DNA from: Mycobacterium simiae | Lineage (GTDB): Bacteria > Actinomycetota > Actinomycetes > Mycobacteriales > Mycobacteriaceae | DNA length: 64,000 bases | Direction: 5' to 3' | Assembly (NCBI RefSeq): GCF_010727605.1 | Contig: NZ_AP022568.1 | Coordinates: forward strand, 2,232,001 to 2,296,000 | In this document: positions 61,651-64,000 of the stretch, one piece after another | Numbering within the stretch: the first letter of the stretch is position 1 | How the letters are laid out: every line of letters begins with the position of its first letter | Program-made: the position numbers and the translations under genes | Notes under the pieces: generated by a model | The model's input: the letters and a program-made list of their open reading frames with translations, nothing else | Told to the model about the DNA's origin: nothing | Databases searched by the model: none

Positions 61651-61979
61651 TCGTCCCCCCGGGTAATTGTCAAGAATTGCTAACTGCATTCATTTCGCTT
61701 CGATAACAATGGGGGTCGTTTGTCACGTTTACGACACGTTTAGGTCAAGCTTTGTGATCTGCCTGTTTCCTTATCGTTGTCTCAAATGCATTGCGTTGCT
61801 TTGTTATTTGCTGCAAGCCGTTAATATGTGCCCCATTCACCCATGGCGCGCCCACGTTGCATTTGCGCATTGCCAATACCGAGGAGGCGGCAACGGCGGA
61901 TGTCGTTTGAGGCCTTATTTTTCGAAAATTTTGCGGGCGGCCCCGATGCGGCTGCGGGTGACGCCTTAACCTGGGCACC
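61651..61979. other. 329-bp AT-rich divergent intergenic region
   Basis: This lies between the secreted hexapeptide-repeat gene and the DUF427 gene. It is clearly AT-richer than its surroundings and contains the direct repeat at 61724-61742. No gene is visible. Confidence 0.5.
61724..61742. promoter_or_regulatory. Direct repeat CACGTTTA with 11-bp period
   Basis: Two exact copies of CACGTTTA separated by 3 bp (61724-61731, 61735-61742), 75 bp upstream of the secreted-protein start. The 11-bp period places both on one face of the helix, as for OmpR/PhoP-type response regulators. Confidence 0.4.
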
Positions 61980-62645
61980 ATGACTTTGGTGGCCGGACGC
62001 GGCCCGCTCAGCCGCGAACCGGCCGGGCGGTTCTTTCCCCCGCTGCCCGGCGAGGTGGTCTACATAGAGCCACACCCGCGGCGCGTGCAGGCGCTGCGGG
62101 ACGGTCAGCCGGTGATCGATACCGAGCGAGTGTTGATGGTGCATCGACAGGGCCGCCCCCTGTCCTACCTGTTCCGCGCCGAGGACATCGGCGACCTCCC
62201 TGCCGAACCCGAGCCGGCGGCACCGGGTTTTGTTCACGTCCCGTGGGATGCCGTCGACACCTGGCTGGAGGAAGGCCGCGAGCTCGTGCACTACCCGCCA
62301 AATCCCTACCACCGCGTGGACTGCCGTCCGACCAAGCGGCGCCTGCGGGTCCGGCTCGGGGACATCACGCTGGTCGATACCGACGACACCGTCATCGTGT
62401 TCGAGACCGCGCTGGCCCCGCGACTCTATGTCGACCCGTCCCGCGTGCGCACCGACCTGCTGCGCCGCTCGCAGACGTCGACCTACTGCAACTACAAGGG
62501 TTACGCGACGTACTGGTCGGCGGGCGAGGTTGCCGACATCGCCTGGAGCTACCCGGACCCGCCGCCGGAAAGCCTTCCCATCAAAGGGTTTCTGAGCTTC
62601 GACGAGTCCAAGGCCGAGGTGATCGCGCAGCTACCCGCTTCTTGA
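61980..62645 (+). CDS. DUF427 protein
   Basis: A 221-residue protein with two DUF427-type halves. The second is clearest: RLRVRLGDITLVDTDDTVIV, then YCNYKGYATYWSAGEVADIAWSYPDPP in the conserved C-terminal block. The family is common in actinobacteria and without known reaction. ATG 61980 begins the similarity. Confidence 0.83.
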   Translation: MTLVAGRGPLSREPAGRFFPPLPGEVVYIEPHPRRVQALRDGQPVIDTERVLMVHRQGRPLSYLFRAEDIGDLPAEPEPAAPGFVHVPWDAVDTWLEEGRELVHYPPNPYHRVDCRPTKRRLRVRLGDITLVDTDDTVIVFETALAPRLYVDPSRVRTDLLRRSQTSTYCNYKGYATYWSAGEVADIAWSYPDPPPESLPIKGFLSFDESKAEVIAQLPAS

Positions 62646-62720
62646 CACCGCGAGGCTGCAACTGGCGACGCATTTCGCGAGTAACACCGTCAGTAGTTAC
62701 AGTCTCGCGGCAGAAATCCG

Positions 62721-63896
62721 CTAGCCCCCGTAACTAGGGCGGCCGAGCTTCAGCTCGTGCTGGGCGATCATGTTGCGGAACACCTCCATGGTGCCGCCGT
62801 AGATCCCGGCAGGCACGCCGTGCCGGAAGATGAACTCGATGGTGCCATTATCGGCCGAACCCGTTGTGCCGGTAGGCAATACCGACGTCGGGCCTAGCAT
62901 ATCCATCAATTCCAGGGACGCCTCGCGCATCGTCTGGATCAGCGCCACCCGGCCGTACACGCCGGGCGTCGACAGGGCCGCCTCGATGCGGGCCAGGCTG
63001 CGCCCCAGCCGGTACTTCGTCGACCCGTCGTCGATCGGGCGTCGCCCGTCGTGGTCGGGTACCGACAGCGCCGCGGCGACCCCGTCGGCCGCCTCGGCCA
63101 TCAGCTGGCCGTGCTCGGACATCATCGAAATGTTCTGCAGCCCATGCGTTTGCGGTTCGACAATACCGTGCTCGGCGTCAAGGGCGAACCGCATCACCGA
63201 CCAGCCGCCGTTGACGTCGCCGATCCGGTAGCAGTCGTCCACCCGCACGTCGCTGTAGTAGACGATGTTGGTGCGGTCGCCGTCGAGCGTGCGGATGGCC
63301 TGGATCTCGATACCGGGCGCATCCAGCGGCACCAGGAACATGGTCAGGTTTTTGTGCTTGCGTCCCTGCGGGTCGGTGTTGGTGAGCAGGAAGACATACT
63401 GGGCGTTCTGCGCGTTGGAGGTGAACATCTTGGAGCCGTTGATAACCCAGCCGTCACCGTCCCGGACAGCCCGGGTCTTGCACGTCGCGACGTCGGAGCC
63501 GCCCTCCGGCTCGGTGTAGCCCAGGCACAGCCGGATCTCGCCGGCTAGCACCCCCGGCAGCACCGCGTCGACGAGCTCGGGTGCCCCGAACTGCTTGACC
63601 AGCCGCGCAACGACGGCGGTGGTGCCCCAGTGGTACCAGGGGGTGTGGGCCCTGCCGATCTCGAGGTGAAAGATTCGCCGGCGCACCGGATCGAATCCGC
63701 CTTCGGACTCCAGCAGGAAATCCGAGGTCAGATAGCCGGCCTCGCCGAGCGCCAAATGTACTGGCTCGCTGAAGTTCTCACCCGTCTCGCGGTCCCGCCG
63801 ACGCACCTCGTCGGTGACGTGTTCGGCGATGAACGCCCGGGTCTGGTCGAAGAACTCCTGTTCTTCGAGCGAGAGCGCGACGCGGGAGAAGTCCAT
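62721..63896 (-). CDS. Acyl-CoA dehydrogenase
   Basis: A 391-residue FAD-dependent acyl-CoA dehydrogenase. The signature YTEPEGGSDVA and the late block GGTMEVFRNMIAQHELKLGRP are visible. The usual YEGT catalytic Glu motif is replaced by IYGGT, so the base must lie elsewhere, as in heteromeric mycobacterial FadE pairs. Its ATG shares one base with the stop of the next gene upstream (TGATG), so the two form an operon. Confidence 0.9.
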   Translation of the reverse strand: MDFSRVALSLEEQEFFDQTRAFIAEHVTDEVRRRDRETGENFSEPVHLALGEAGYLTSDFLLESEGGFDPVRRRIFHLEIGRAHTPWYHWGTTAVVARLVKQFGAPELVDAVLPGVLAGEIRLCLGYTEPEGGSDVATCKTRAVRDGDGWVINGSKMFTSNAQNAQYVFLLTNTDPQGRKHKNLTMFLVPLDAPGIEIQAIRTLDGDRTNIVYYSDVRVDDCYRIGDVNGGWSVMRFALDAEHGIVEPQTHGLQNISMMSEHGQLMAEAADGVAAALSVPDHDGRRPIDDGSTKYRLGRSLARIEAALSTPGVYGRVALIQTMREASLELMDMLGPTSVLPTGTTGSADNGTIEFIFRHGVPAGIYGGTMEVFRNMIAQHELKLGRPSYGG

Positions 63897-64000
63897 CAGA
63901 CCACGTCGATCACCAGGGTGCGGAAGCGGTCCAGGGTCTCCAGCGCGTGGGCCATGCTGTCGCCGGGCAGATGGACGCTGACCCAGCTGACCCCGAGTTT
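63896..64000 (-). CDS. C-terminus of a probable luciferase-like F420-dependent oxidoreductase (partial)
   Basis: Only the last 34 residues are in the window, ending in RFRTLVIDVV, with WVSVHLPGDSMAHALETLDRF before. This resembles the C-terminus of TIGR03619-type LLM oxidoreductases. The 5' part lies beyond the window edge. The assignment is tentative. Confidence 0.5.
   Translation of the reverse strand, partial: KLGVSWVSVHLPGDSMAHALETLDRFRTLVIDVV

Overview
The window is high-GC actinobacterial DNA and almost certainly comes from a slow-growing non-tuberculous Mycobacterium. It carries a complete mce1 locus (mce1R, fadD5, yrbE1A/B, mce1A-F, four Mce-associated membrane genes). It also keeps a long gene order that I recognise as matching M. 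tuberculosis H37Rv Rv0163 to Rv0192, read in the opposite direction here. Homologies and H37Rv gene numbers come from remembered family features and synteny, not from a database search. I saw no rRNA, tRNA, CRISPR array, transposase or origin.

Layout. 1-1923: the N-terminal part of a molybdopterin oxidoreductase and its overlapping TetR regulator (Rv0197/Rv0196-like). 2056-13776: an accessory block that sits where H37Rv has Rv0193c-Rv0195. It holds a triple-DUF190 protein, a CPA2 (Kef-type) antiporter, a duplicated HPP-family membrane protein, a sulfotransferase, a NarK-type transporter, a TrmB-like regulator, an ActP/DUF485 carboxylate symporter pair and a divergent nitrilase. 13793-25559: conserved core with L,D-transpeptidase, MFS pump, copper regulator ricR, ilvD, an SPW protein, O-methyltransferase, the copper metallothionein mymT, GH3 beta-glucosidase, two small conserved genes, monoacylglycerol lipase and sigma factor sigG. 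RicR boxes (TACCC-N5-GGGTA) lie before both ricR/ilvD and mymT.

25592-31052: a second accessory insert between sigG and the pirin gene (alpha/beta hydrolase, LysR with a divergent EamA exporter, a DapB-like dehydrogenase with a divergent IclR regulator). 31066-34439: pirin, an ABC-2-like membrane protein and lprO, followed by an inserted DUF1275 gene. 35164-49996: the mce1 operon on the minus strand, with mostly 4-bp stop/start overlaps, facing mce1R (50167-50862). Then come an SRPBCC protein and a hotdog thioesterase.

51924-59704: a nine-gene, tightly overlapping catabolic operon (unknown 191-aa protein, NIPSNAP-like protein, cytochrome P450, Zn-alcohol dehydrogenase, HpcH/HpaI aldolase, SnoaL-like protein, SDR, Baeyer-Villiger monooxygenase, HSL-type esterase). 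A CoA-transferase lies upstream. The likely role is oxidative breakdown of an unidentified terpenoid-, steroid- or ketone-like substrate. This operon and the ion/nitrogen transport block at 2-9 kb are the best candidates for undescribed systems. The right end holds a secreted hexapeptide-repeat protein, a DUF427 protein, an acyl-CoA dehydrogenase and the C-terminus of a probable luciferase-like F420 oxidoreductase.
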